Of a DNA stretch of 20,436 nucleotides, positions 1 through 6,296 are shown piece after piece. Location: contig CAZVEO010000045.1 in assembly GCA_964626385.1 (NCBI GenBank), positions 1 through 20,436 on the forward strand. The letters are read 5' to 3'. Source of the stretch: Scybalousia_A sp964626385 (GTDB taxonomy: Bacteria; Bacteroidota; Bacteroidia; Bacteroidales; P3). Within the stretch, counting starts at the first letter, position 1. Each line of letters begins with the position of its first letter. The notes below the pieces were generated by a model. The model was given only the letters and a program-made list of their open reading frames with translations, had not been told where the DNA came from and did not search any database. The position numbers and the translations under genes are program-made.

Positions 1-38
1 ATCAGGATTTTACAAAAATGAATCTTCGTTTTATTTCG

Positions 39-76
39 ACGAATCTTCGTTTCGATAAAATAAAACGAAGATTCGT
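39..76 (-). repeat. Hairpin downstream of 141-bp element, copy A
   Basis: Perfect 14-bp inverted repeat, ACGAATCTTCGTTT at 39-52 with its complement at 63-76 and a 10-base loop. It starts two bases beyond the end of the 141-bp element (79-219), exactly as in copies B and C. A third related arm lies at about 21-36 (AATCTTCGTTTTATTT). It is perfectly complementary to 16 bases at 58-73, so two mutually exclusive stems are possible in this copy. Read on the minus strand it lies downstream of the element's promoter. Confidence 0.75.
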
Positions 77-78
77 TT

Positions 79-219
79 TTATTGATTATCAAGTAGTTAC
101 AAGGTTAAAAAATGGAAATTTTGTGGTAGGTATCTTTTTCTCTTACAAAGTTACGAACATTTTTTGACCTGACCAAACGCGTGCACACTTTTTTTTTGTA
201 ACTCATTGATTCCCAGTAA
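79..219 (-). repeat. 141-bp promoter-bearing repeat element, copy A
   Basis: First of three copies (also 9831-9971 and 20240-20380), here inverted relative to the other two. Outer 24-bp arms lie at 79-102 and 196-219 and are imperfect inverted repeats of each other, with core form TTACTGATTATCA…GTTACAA. Between them is a core of roughly 66 bp that differs by only one or two bases among copies. It starts GTGCACGCGT and contains a full Bacteroidota promoter. All three copies measure exactly 141 bp between outer arm ends. No ORF of substance lies inside. It resembles a MITE or a mobile non-coding regulatory repeat; the family is not one I recognise. Confidence 0.8.
146..177 (-). promoter_or_regulatory. 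Promoter inside repeat copy A
   Basis: On the minus strand TTTG (174-177), a 20-base spacer, then TAACTTTG (146-153). This matches the Bacteroidota primary-sigma consensus TTTG-N19-21-TAnnTTTG. It points leftward, through the hairpin and off the window edge. Confidence 0.65.
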
Positions 220-240
220 ACCGATTTCTCTATTTTTTTT

Positions 241-425
241 GTAAGTTTTGTTAGGTTTGAATAGGTTGCAGGCACAGCCTGCACCCACAGAGTGTACCTG
301 TAACTTTAAATAACCTATGTTAACATATTAAAGGTAATGGCTTTGCCCTTATAAAACACCCTGTGGGTGCTTTGCCCTTATAGAACAGGCTGAGCCTGTG
401 CTAACTTATAACAACCCATAAAAAG
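241..425. repeat. Palindrome-module and decamer repeat island 1
   Basis: Gene-free stretch built from short palindromes: GCAGGC-ACA-GCCTGC at 268-282, CACCCTGTGGGTG near 358-370, GGCTTTGCC near 338-346, and CAGGCTGAGCCTG near 386-398. They are joined by TTATAAAACA-type linkers. Between and around them are degenerate 10-bp repeats such as TAACTTTAAA, TAACCTATGT, TAACATATTA (about 301-330) and TAACTTATAA, CAACCCATAA (about 402-421). The same vocabulary recurs in four other islands. It lies 3' of the acetyltransferase gene, where palindrome-plus-T units could also end transcripts. Confidence 0.7.
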
Positions 426-449
426 TACTTTAATAGTGATAGTGTTTAG

Positions 450-1025
450 TTAGTATATTCTTATAACTCCTTTTGGTGTTAGTTGGTATTTGTAATTGCT
501 TTCTCTTTCTATGGCTATATTATTGCTATCAAAAATCAATCTATGTCCAAATTCTCCTACATAACCTATTTTTTTTGCAGGATTACCGCTCATACAAGCA
601 AAGTCTTCTATATTTTGTCTTATTACGCACCCTGCCCCTATTAAAGCGTATTTACCTATAACACAACCACAAACTATGGTGGCATTGGCTCCTATGGTAG
701 CACCTTTTTTTATTAAAGTAGATTTATATTCATTTTTCCTCTCAATAAAACTTCTTGGATTGATAACATTGGTAAAAACACAAGAAGGGCCAAGAAAAAC
801 ATCATCTTCACAAATAACACCTGTGTACAAAGAAACGTTGTTTTGTATTTTTACTCTATTACCTATTTTTACACCTTGGGCGATAAAAACATTTTGTCCA
901 ATATTGCAATATTCTCCTATTTCAGCCTCTTGCATAATATGAGAAAAGTGCCAAACTTTTGTACCTCTGCCTATTTGTGCTCCTTTGTCTATTACAGCAC
1001 TATTATGACAAAATATTTCTTCCAT
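450..1025 (-). CDS. Left-handed beta-helix sugar N-acetyltransferase (WbpD/WlbB-like)
   Basis: Predicted acyltransferase of the hexapeptide-repeat (LbH) superfamily, 191 aa. Repeated [LIV]-G-x4 turns run through almost the whole protein (IGRGTKVWHFSHI, IGEYCNIGQNVFI, IGNRVKIQNNVSL, IGANATIVCGCVI, IGKYALIGAGCVI). The KVWHFSHI and SGNPAK-IGYVGE patterns are typical of UDP-2-acetamido-3-amino-2,3-dideoxyglucuronate N-acetyltransferases, which transfer acetyl from acetyl-CoA during O-antigen or surface-glycan sugar synthesis. The exact substrate cannot be told from sequence. The ATG at 1025 is preferred over an in-frame TTG at 1037, because the latter would overlap the stop of the upstream S4-domain gene (1031). 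The two genes are five bases apart and probably cotranscribed. No other sugar-nucleotide genes adjoin it, which is unusual for a polysaccharide gene. Confidence 0.8.
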   Translation of the reverse strand: MEEIFCHNSAVIDKGAQIGRGTKVWHFSHIMQEAEIGEYCNIGQNVFIAQGVKIGNRVKIQNNVSLYTGVICEDDVFLGPSCVFTNVINPRSFIERKNEYKSTLIKKGATIGANATIVCGCVIGKYALIGAGCVIRQNIEDFACMSGNPAKKIGYVGEFGHRLIFDSNNIAIERESNYKYQLTPKGVIRIY

Positions 1026-1030
1026 AGATA

Positions 1031-1402
1031 TTACCAATTATTTTCTTTAAAACGTTCTATATCTCTGCGGTCTCGTTTAGTAGGTCTACCCGTATGAGCA
1101 TCTCTTTTTTCATAATAAGCCAAACGCAACATTTCTTGTTTTTCGTATTCTTCTTTTGGAGTAAGGTCTTCGTAATATTTTATTACATCTTTAGCAGGTA
1201 TTCTGTTATTCAGAAGTCCTATTACTTTTATTGTTTTTCTTAAAGGATTTTGATTAACTTCTATTATGTCCTCTATTTTTATTTCCTTTGAAGGTTTGGC
1301 ACTAATGTTATTAAGTAAAACTTTACCTGAGTTACAAGCCTCAGAAGCCAAACTTCGAGTTTTGTATAGTCTAACACACCATAACCATTTATCTATTCTC
1401 AT
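1031..1402 (-). CDS. S4-domain RNA-binding protein (Hsp15/HslR family)
   Basis: 123-aa protein starting MRIDKWLWCVRLYKTRSLA, the signature of the S4 RNA-binding fold in the Hsp15/HslR family. The S4 domain covers about residues 1-60. A basic C-terminal tail follows (GRPTKRDRRDIERF), also typical of the family. In Escherichia coli Hsp15 binds 50S subunits carrying a stranded nascent chain with peptidyl-tRNA and helps recycle them. The same role is likely here but is inferred from family membership. It is the upstream member of a two-gene minus-strand pair with the N-acetyltransferase. Confidence 0.85.
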   Translation of the reverse strand: MRIDKWLWCVRLYKTRSLASEACNSGKVLLNNISAKPSKEIKIEDIIEVNQNPLRKTIKVIGLLNNRIPAKDVIKYYEDLTPKEEYEKQEMLRLAYYEKRDAHTGRPTKRDRRDIERFKENNW

Positions 1403-1464
1403 TATCTTATATCTTTACTATTTTAACGTGAGAAAACGTTTTTTATTTCTTTTCATATGGTTAT

Positions 1465-1503
1465 AAAAAAGAATGGTTGCAAGTTTTTAAACTTGCAACC
1501 ATT
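1465..1503 (-). terminator. Rho-independent terminator of the lipoprotein gene
   Basis: Perfect 15-bp stem (AATGGTTGCAAGTTT at 1472-1486, complement at 1489-1503) with a two-base loop. On the minus strand it is followed by a run of T (A-run at 1465-1470). It lies 26 bases beyond the stop of the lipoprotein gene at 1529 and separates it from the S4-domain pair. Confidence 0.8.
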
Positions 1504-1528
1504 TCTTGCTACTAACTTAAAATATTAA

Positions 1529-2020
1529 TTAATTGATAGTTCTTGTTATCTTTGCTTGAGCATTAGTTAATCTGGTTTTTAGAACACCGGTTGTATTATT
1601 ACAATCTTTAATGTTTGCTCTTTGTGTAGATACTTGTTTTGCCAAATCTGCATAAGCTCTAGCACCCTTAGCGGTGTTATTTTTTGTTTTAGCCTCTGCC
1701 AAATCGTTAGCGAATTGTTCAAAAGCAGCTATTTTAGCCTCGCAAGGGTCAACAGCAGGAGTTTCTTCCTTGGTAGCAGGAGTTTTTGTTCCATTGTTTG
1801 TTTTTGCTGACTCTTTCTTTGCTGTTGTTGTAGCAGCATTGTTTTTTGTTGTCTTTTTTACAGGTTCTTCTGCTACTTCTTCCTCTTCTTCCTCTGGAAG
1901 TGTTTCTACTTGTTCTGTAGAAGTAGTCTCAGTAGTAGCAGAAACTGTCTCTTGTTTCTTTGAGCAAGATGCCATAATGACAACTACTGCAATTCCTAAT
2001 AATAAATGTTTAATTTTCAT
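1529..2020 (-). CDS. Ala/Thr/Glu-rich secreted lipoprotein, function unknown
   Basis: 163 aa. A type II signal peptide precedes the lipobox I-M-A-S-C with Cys19. A low-complexity linker rich in Thr, Glu and Ala follows (about residues 22-90), including a run of acidic residues EEEEEE and lysine/threonine/alanine-rich segments. The C-terminal ~70 residues look like a short helical region (DPCEAKIAAFEQFANDL…). It carries two further cysteines (DPCEAK and IKDCNN) that could form a disulfide. I do not recognise a family. The linker suggests a protein tethered to a membrane and reaching across the periplasm. It is monocistronic, with its own terminator (1465-1503). Confidence 0.75.
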   Translation of the reverse strand: MKIKHLLLGIAVVVIMASCSKKQETVSATTETTSTEQVETLPEEEEEEVAEEPVKKTTKNNAATTTAKKESAKTNNGTKTPATKEETPAVDPCEAKIAAFEQFANDLAEAKTKNNTAKGARAYADLAKQVSTQRANIKDCNNTTGVLKTRLTNAQAKITRTIN

Positions 2021-2079
2021 CTTTGTAACTGTTTTAAATTTATAATAAAATTACTAATTTACATACTCTCGTAGGAGTG

Positions 2080-2087
2080 CAAAGTTA
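2080..2087 (-). promoter_or_regulatory. Possible -7 element for the lipoprotein gene
   Basis: TAACTTTG on the minus strand, about 60 bases before the ATG at 2020. It matches the TAnnTTTG element, but no clear TTTG is seen at the expected upstream spacing. Confidence 0.35.
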
Positions 2088-2233
2088 CAATAAAATTTAA
2101 TTGTATGTAATTTTTTGAGTTTTTTTTGAGTTTTATGTGTATTTTTTTGGTGATAGGCTAAATACAAGTTACTTATAACCTTATAGAAGATAAAAAATAT
2201 GTTGTGTTTTTATCTAACTATCTAAAATTTTCT

Positions 2234-2241
2234 TAACTTTG
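2234..2241 (+). promoter_or_regulatory. Possible -7 element for gcvT
   Basis: TAACTTTG 49 bases before the gcvT ATG matches the Bacteroidota -7 element. The -33 region is T-rich but lacks an exact TTTG at 19-21 bases. Confidence 0.45.
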
Positions 2242-2290
2242 CAAACCTTAAAGTAAATGTTATTTTTTTAATAAATATATAAGTAGAGTA

Positions 2291-3397
2291 ATGAAGACAA
2301 CACCGTTTACACAAAAGCATATAGACCTTGGAGCCAAAATGGCAGAGTTTGCAGGTTATAATATGCCTATTCAATATGTGGGACTAATAGAGGAACATAA
2401 CAATGTGAGAAATAATGTAGGAGTTTTTGATGTTTCTCACATGGGAGAATTTAGAGCAAAAGGTCCTAAGGCACACGATTTTATGCAATATTGCACCTCT
2501 AATGATATCAATACTTTATATGATGGTAAAGTACTCTATACCGTTTTACCTAACGGAAAAGGGGGTATAGTGGATGATATGTTGGTATATCGTATAAGCG
2601 AAACAGAGTATTTTATGGTACCTAATGCTGCTAATATAGAAAAGGATTGGAATTGGATGTCCAAAATAGCACAAGATATGGGCTTAGAGTTAGGTAAAGA
2701 CTTTATAAACGAAAGTGAGCATTATGGACAGCTTGCTGTTCAAGGACCAAATGCTTTGAAAGTTATGCAGAAACTTACCCCCACTCCTGTAGAAGATATG
2801 GAATATTATACCTTTAAATACCTTACTCTTGCCGGCATAGAGAATGTTTTGCTTTCTACTACTGGTTATACAGGAGCAGGTGGTTGTGAAATATATTTTG
2901 ATAAGAAAGATGCTGACAAGATATGGGACGCAGTTTTTGAGGCAGGAAAAGAATTTGGTATTATGCCTGCTGGTCTTGGTTGTAGAGATACCTTAAGACT
3001 GGAAATGGGCTTCTGTTTATATGGTCATGAAATAGATGATGAAACCTCTCCTATAGAGGCAGGATTGAATTGGTTAACTAAATTTACAGATGGCAACGAC
3101 TTTATTGATCGCAAATACCTTGAAGAGCAAAAGGCTAATGGTGTTAAAAAGAAACTTGTAGGCTTTGAAATGATAGGAAAAGGTATTGCAAGAGCTGGTT
3201 ATGAGGTTTGTGATGCCGAGGGTAATGTTATAGGTAAGGTTTGCTCTGGTTCTCCTTCTCCTTCTACAGGAAAGAATATAGGCACTGCACACGTACAGAC
3301 AGCATTTTCTAAAAAAGATACCTCTATTTTTATAAAAGTAAGAAACAAATTGGTAGAGGCAAAGGTTGTGAAAATGCCTTTCTATAAGCCTGAATAA
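2291..3397 (+). CDS. gcvT: Glycine cleavage system aminomethyltransferase (T-protein)
   Basis: 368 aa, full length for the family. The T-protein takes the aminomethyl group from lipoylated H-protein and transfers the methylene to tetrahydrofolate, releasing ammonia. Recognisable motifs are the N-terminal FAGYNMPIQY, DVSHMGEF (about 47-54), GGIVDDMLVYR (about 91-101, holding the Asp used in folate/substrate activation), TGYTGAGGCEIY, and GLGCRDTLRLEMG. The C-terminal barrel domain carries GSPSPSTGKNIG, close to the usual SGTxSP signature. The other glycine-cleavage genes (gcvP, gcvH) are not in the window, so the gene stands alone, with a strong terminator just after it. Confidence 0.95.
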   Translation: MKTTPFTQKHIDLGAKMAEFAGYNMPIQYVGLIEEHNNVRNNVGVFDVSHMGEFRAKGPKAHDFMQYCTSNDINTLYDGKVLYTVLPNGKGGIVDDMLVYRISETEYFMVPNAANIEKDWNWMSKIAQDMGLELGKDFINESEHYGQLAVQGPNALKVMQKLTPTPVEDMEYYTFKYLTLAGIENVLLSTTGYTGAGGCEIYFDKKDADKIWDAVFEAGKEFGIMPAGLGCRDTLRLEMGFCLYGHEIDDETSPIEAGLNWLTKFTDGNDFIDRKYLEEQKANGVKKKLVGFEMIGKGIARAGYEVCDAEGNVIGKVCSGSPSPSTGKNIGTAHVQTAFSKKDTSIFIKVRNKLVEAKVVKMPFYKPE

Positions 3398-3423
3398 TTT
3401 TTTATTTTTTTAAAATAATTCAG

Positions 3424-3459
3424 CCTGCACAAATAAGGTATACTTTGTGCAGGTTTTTT
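3424..3459 (+). terminator. Rho-independent terminator after gcvT
   Basis: Perfect 10-bp stem, CCTGCACAAA (3424-3433) and TTTGTGCAGG (3444-3453), followed by six T. It begins 26 bases after the gcvT stop and ends only 16 bases before the start of the next gene. Confidence 0.9.
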
Positions 3460-3475
3460 AAATTTCTTCATTATT

Positions 3476-4507
3476 TTGAGCAACAAATATAAATATAAAC
3501 AGCCTGTAAGAAAACATAGCAAGTTAAAACAATTTGGCTTAATGTTATGTTTATTGCCTAACTTAGTTTTTGCTCAAAAAGAAGATATTATTGTATTTCA
3601 CAATACAGAAAATTTGTTTTACCCTGTGGATGATAGTCTTACTATGGATGATGATTTTACTTTTGAGGGTAAGAAACATTGGACTTTTAAACGCTACAAC
3701 AAAAAACTCAACGATTTAGCAAAAACCTACATAGCCATAGATAAGAACTGTATGCCTTCTTTAATTGGACTTTGTGAAGTAGAAAATGATATGGTACTAA
3801 ATGCTTTGACACTTTCCACTCCTTTGAGAAAAGTAGGTTACAAATATATACACTACTATTCCAAAGATATAAGAGGAATAGATGTTGCTTTACTTTACAA
3901 CCCTAAAAGATTTCAAGTAGAAAAGCACTATGTTTTGCCCGCTCTTTCAACAAAAGAAACTGATAGAACAAGAGATGTTTTGTATGTGAAGGGTGTGTTA
4001 GGCAAAATCTTGATAAATATCTATGTTGTTCATGCTCCTTCTCGCAGGGAGAATAATGCAAAAAAACACTTGAGACAAGAAATTTTCTCTCAAATCTATG
4101 CTCATATACAAGAATTGTACTCAAAGGGCGAGAAGAATTTTTTGATTATGGGAGACTTTAACGACAACCCTTGGGACAATACCATAAAACAGAGCCTACA
4201 TCTAAAAGATAATAATTCCCTGCCACAATTGTTTGACCTTATGCAAGATAATAAAAACAAAACAGGGTCATATTACTTTGGAGGAAGTTATTTGAGTTTT
4301 GACCAATTTGTTGTTAGCAACAATTTGAAAGACAGGATAGTATATGATGATAATTTTACACCCTCTCATATATTTACTCCTGATTTTCTCATAGAGAAGG
4401 ACTCTTATAGTAATAAGAACAAGCCTTTTTCTACTTATAAAGGAATGAATTATCAAGGAGGTATAAGCGACCATTACCCAATTATATTAAAGTTATCTAC
4501 AGAATAA
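3476..4507 (+). CDS. Secreted endonuclease/exonuclease/phosphatase-family protein
   Basis: 343 aa with an N-terminal signal peptide: basic n-region RKHSKLK, hydrophobic GLMLCLLPNLVF, and probable cleavage before Gln34. The EEP fold follows with all usual catalytic positions: HNTENLF (about 42-48, metal/phosphate Asn and Glu), LCEVEN (99-104), VVHAPS (184-189), GDFND (226-230) and SDHYP (331-335). EEP proteins hydrolyse phosphodiester or phosphomonoester bonds in nucleic acids or lipids; the substrate here is unknown. Export suggests nucleic-acid or phospholipid scavenging in the envelope. The start is a TTG. The first ATG (3542, residue 23) would remove the basic n-region, so TTG is preferred. 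The gcvT terminator leaves almost no space for a promoter. Confidence 0.82.
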   Translation: MSNKYKYKQPVRKHSKLKQFGLMLCLLPNLVFAQKEDIIVFHNTENLFYPVDDSLTMDDDFTFEGKKHWTFKRYNKKLNDLAKTYIAIDKNCMPSLIGLCEVENDMVLNALTLSTPLRKVGYKYIHYYSKDIRGIDVALLYNPKRFQVEKHYVLPALSTKETDRTRDVLYVKGVLGKILINIYVVHAPSRRENNAKKHLRQEIFSQIYAHIQELYSKGEKNFLIMGDFNDNPWDNTIKQSLHLKDNNSLPQLFDLMQDNKNKTGSYYFGGSYLSFDQFVVSNNLKDRIVYDDNFTPSHIFTPDFLIEKDSYSNKNKPFSTYKGMNYQGGISDHYPIILKLSTE

Positions 4508-4576
4508 AAAATGGCATAGATTTTGAAAACTCATTTAGGAGAGAGTATAAAAACATAGCATTTTTTTGAAAATAAA

Positions 4577-4606
4577 TTTGCATATAAATATTTTTTTATA
4601 AATTTG
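4577..4606 (+). promoter_or_regulatory. Promoter for the lipoprotein/DoxX/porX cluster
   Basis: TTTG (4577-4580), an 18-base spacer, then TAAATTTG (4599-4606). This is close to the Bacteroidota consensus and lies 79 bases before the first lipoprotein ATG. A second TAAATTTG at 4573-4580 overlaps the -33 element. Confidence 0.6.
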
Positions 4607-4685
4607 CACTCAGTAAAAAGGAGAAAAGCGAAAATCCTTTAAAGAGTAGCAAAAAATTATTTGACTTATAAAAAATTATCAAAAA

Positions 4686-4931
4686 ATGAAAAAGACATTA
4701 TTTACATTAGGAGCATTTGCTCTTGTAGTATTAGGCTTTGCAGCTTGTGGCAATAGCGATTGTACTTGCAAAATATCAGAGGAAGGTATAGATGTAAGCA
4801 CAAACATTCCTGTTAAAGATTTTGATGGAGACTGTGACGAGGTTACTATGACTGACCTTGGAAAAGATGCCGATGGTACTCTATGGACTGAAATATTCCC
4901 AGATGGAAAAGTTACTTGTGAGGAAGATTAG
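4686..4931 (+). CDS. Small cysteine-rich lipoprotein 1
   Basis: 81 aa with a lipoprotein signal peptide (MKKTLFTLGAFALVVLGFAAC, lipidated Cys21). The mature part is acidic and holds four more cysteines: a C-x-C pair at 26/28 (SDCTCK), Cys50 in DFDGDCDEVT and Cys78 near the C-terminus (TCEED). It is a paralogue of the next gene, which has the same cysteine layout and the same GDC-D-x-T motif. I do not recognise a family. Located upstream of a MauE/DoxX-thioredoxin membrane protein, it may be a substrate or partner of that redox protein; this is inference. A consensus promoter lies upstream. Confidence 0.75.
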   Translation: MKKTLFTLGAFALVVLGFAACGNSDCTCKISEEGIDVSTNIPVKDFDGDCDEVTMTDLGKDADGTLWTEIFPDGKVTCEED

Positions 4932-4958
4932 TCTACAAGAGATTTAAAGTAAAGGTTG

Positions 4959-4993
4959 TAGGGAGTGCTTTTTTTATAGAGAAAGGCTCCCTA
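4959..4993 (+). other. Intergenic stem-loop between the two lipoprotein genes
   Basis: TAGGGAG (4959-4965) pairs with CTCCCTA (4987-4993), with a possible CTTT/AAAG extension inward across small bulges. No strict T-run follows the stem, so it may be a weak terminator or an mRNA-processing/stability hairpin that sets different levels of the two lipoproteins. Confidence 0.4.
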
Positions 4994-5043
4994 TAATTGT
5001 GTAAAAGTTGGAGAATTATAAACAATCAAAAATAATCCATATT

Positions 5044-5268
5044 ATGAAAAAAATAATTTATGTAACCTTTGCGTTATTATTTGGAGCAGTTGTTTATTCT
5101 TGTTCTGATACTTCGGATTGTGTTTGTCCTGTAAATGAGGTTTCAAACATATTGATAGAAAAATCAACCTCTCAAGTGGCAGTATCTAATTGGGATGGAG
5201 ATTGTTCGGATATAACTGACGAAGATTTGGACGGTGAAATATTAAACGGCAGTTGTACAGAAGAGTAA
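5044..5268 (+). CDS. Small cysteine-rich lipoprotein 2 (paralogue of lipoprotein 1)
   Basis: 74 aa from the ATG at 5044 (MKKIIYVTFALLFGAVVYSC, lipidated Cys20). An upstream in-frame start at 5008 would put a polar stretch before the signal peptide and is rejected. Cysteines at 26/28 (SDCVCP), 54 (NWDGDCSDIT) and 71 (SCTEE) match those of the preceding lipoprotein in order and spacing class. The rest of the sequence has diverged, which indicates tandem duplication with selection on the cysteines. The stop is 16 bases before the MauE/DoxX gene, so cotranscription with it is very likely. Function unknown. Confidence 0.75.
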   Translation: MKKIIYVTFALLFGAVVYSCSDTSDCVCPVNEVSNILIEKSTSQVAVSNWDGDCSDITDEDLDGEILNGSCTEE

Positions 5269-5284
5269 AACAAAGTGAAGAAAA

Positions 5285-6280
5285 ATGAAAACAAGAAACG
5301 TTATTGGTCGTATAGCAAGAGTGGTAATAGCAGTAGTGTTTATGCTTTCTGCTATTACAAAATATATTTCCTTAGATGCTTTTGACCAATTTATTTATGA
5401 ACATCAACTTTTTTCTTGGATAACTACCACCATACTTACCAGACTTCTTATAGCAATAGAATTTACTCTTGGGTTGTTATTGCTTGTTGGAGTAAAACCC
5501 AAATTGATAAAATGGTTGATAATAGCGTTTCTTGTATTTTTTACTGTTTATATTTTGGCAAAGCCTTATTTGTTCCAAGTGGAAGAGGAAAATTGTCATT
5601 GTTTTGGAGATGTGTTTATTATGTCAGATAACCAGACTTTGGTAAAAAATATATTCCTCTTGCTTTTGTCTTACTTTATGTTTTGGAACAATGGTCTTAC
5701 TTCTACAAAAGAAGAGCGACAAGAGTCTTTGCAAAAACAAGATAAAAAAGAAAGTAAAATTGTTTTTTGGTTGAGAAATAATCAGACTTATTTGACCATA
5801 GTTTCGTTTGTCTCGGTGTTGATTCTTTCCTTTGGTATCAATATGCCTGACACTTTGAGATACAAACTCTATGGCAAAGCTGCCAAAATAGACGAGGCTA
5901 AGTTTGAGTATCTTATAAGCAATGAGTCTTTGCAAGATTTGCACATAAAAGAGGGTAAAAAAATAGTTTGCATGTATTCTCCGGTTTGTAAGTACTGCAA
6001 AAAGACAGCCAAGCGTTTGGAGGTTATGCGAAAAAAATATGATATAAAGGATGATAACTTTGCACTGATATTCTGGGGAGGTGATGAAGCAATAGAGCGT
6101 TTTTTCAAAAAGAATGAAATAAAGACTCTGCCTTATAAAAATGTCCCGGCAAGTGTGTTTTTGCAGGCTACTAAGGGTAGACAGCCCGTGATTATTTTGA
6201 TGAATAATGGCAAGGTGGAAAAACTTTTGAAGTATCCTAATATTGTAGACAAAGATATAGTAGAATTTCTTAACAAATAA
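5285..6280 (+). CDS. MauE/DoxX-like membrane protein fused to a thioredoxin-like domain
   Basis: 331 aa. An N-terminal four-helix membrane region (hydrophobic segments about 10-30, 48-70, 74-93 and 119-135) carries ENCHCFGD (103-109) in a loop. This Cys-x-Cys-Phe-Gly motif is characteristic of MauE/DoxX-type proteins in Bacteroidota. A charged linker (138-158) and a fifth hydrophobic segment (about 166-184) follow. The C-terminal part (about 195-331) resembles a thioredoxin fold, with CKYC at 235-238 (C-x-x-C) and a likely cis-Pro at 301 (GRQPVIILMNNGK). MauE is required for maturation of disulfide-rich methylamine dehydrogenase. By analogy this protein may pass electrons across the inner membrane to, or from, extracytoplasmic thiols. 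The preceding Cys-rich lipoproteins are candidate partners. porX follows after 16 bases. Confidence 0.75.
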   Translation: MKTRNVIGRIARVVIAVVFMLSAITKYISLDAFDQFIYEHQLFSWITTTILTRLLIAIEFTLGLLLLVGVKPKLIKWLIIAFLVFFTVYILAKPYLFQVEEENCHCFGDVFIMSDNQTLVKNIFLLLLSYFMFWNNGLTSTKEERQESLQKQDKKESKIVFWLRNNQTYLTIVSFVSVLILSFGINMPDTLRYKLYGKAAKIDEAKFEYLISNESLQDLHIKEGKKIVCMYSPVCKYCKKTAKRLEVMRKKYDIKDDNFALIFWGGDEAIERFFKKNEIKTLPYKNVPASVFLQATKGRQPVIILMNNGKVEKLLKYPNIVDKDIVEFLNK

Positions 6281-6296
6281 AAACATTTAAATTATT

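Noticed and set aside
1674..2045. Plus-strand ORF opposite the lipoprotein gene
   Set aside because: Its Ser/Val/Phe runs are the mirror of the Thr/Glu/Lys/Ala-rich lipoprotein codons; the minus strand has a signal peptide, lipobox and terminator.
5008..5043. Upstream start of the second small lipoprotein
   Set aside because: It would add a polar stretch before the signal peptide; the ATG at 5044 gives a normal lipoprotein signal.
5624..6286. 220-codon minus-strand ORF opposite the MauE/DoxX gene
   Set aside because: It lies antisense to a well-supported gene with clear domain motifs and shows no protein family features of its own.
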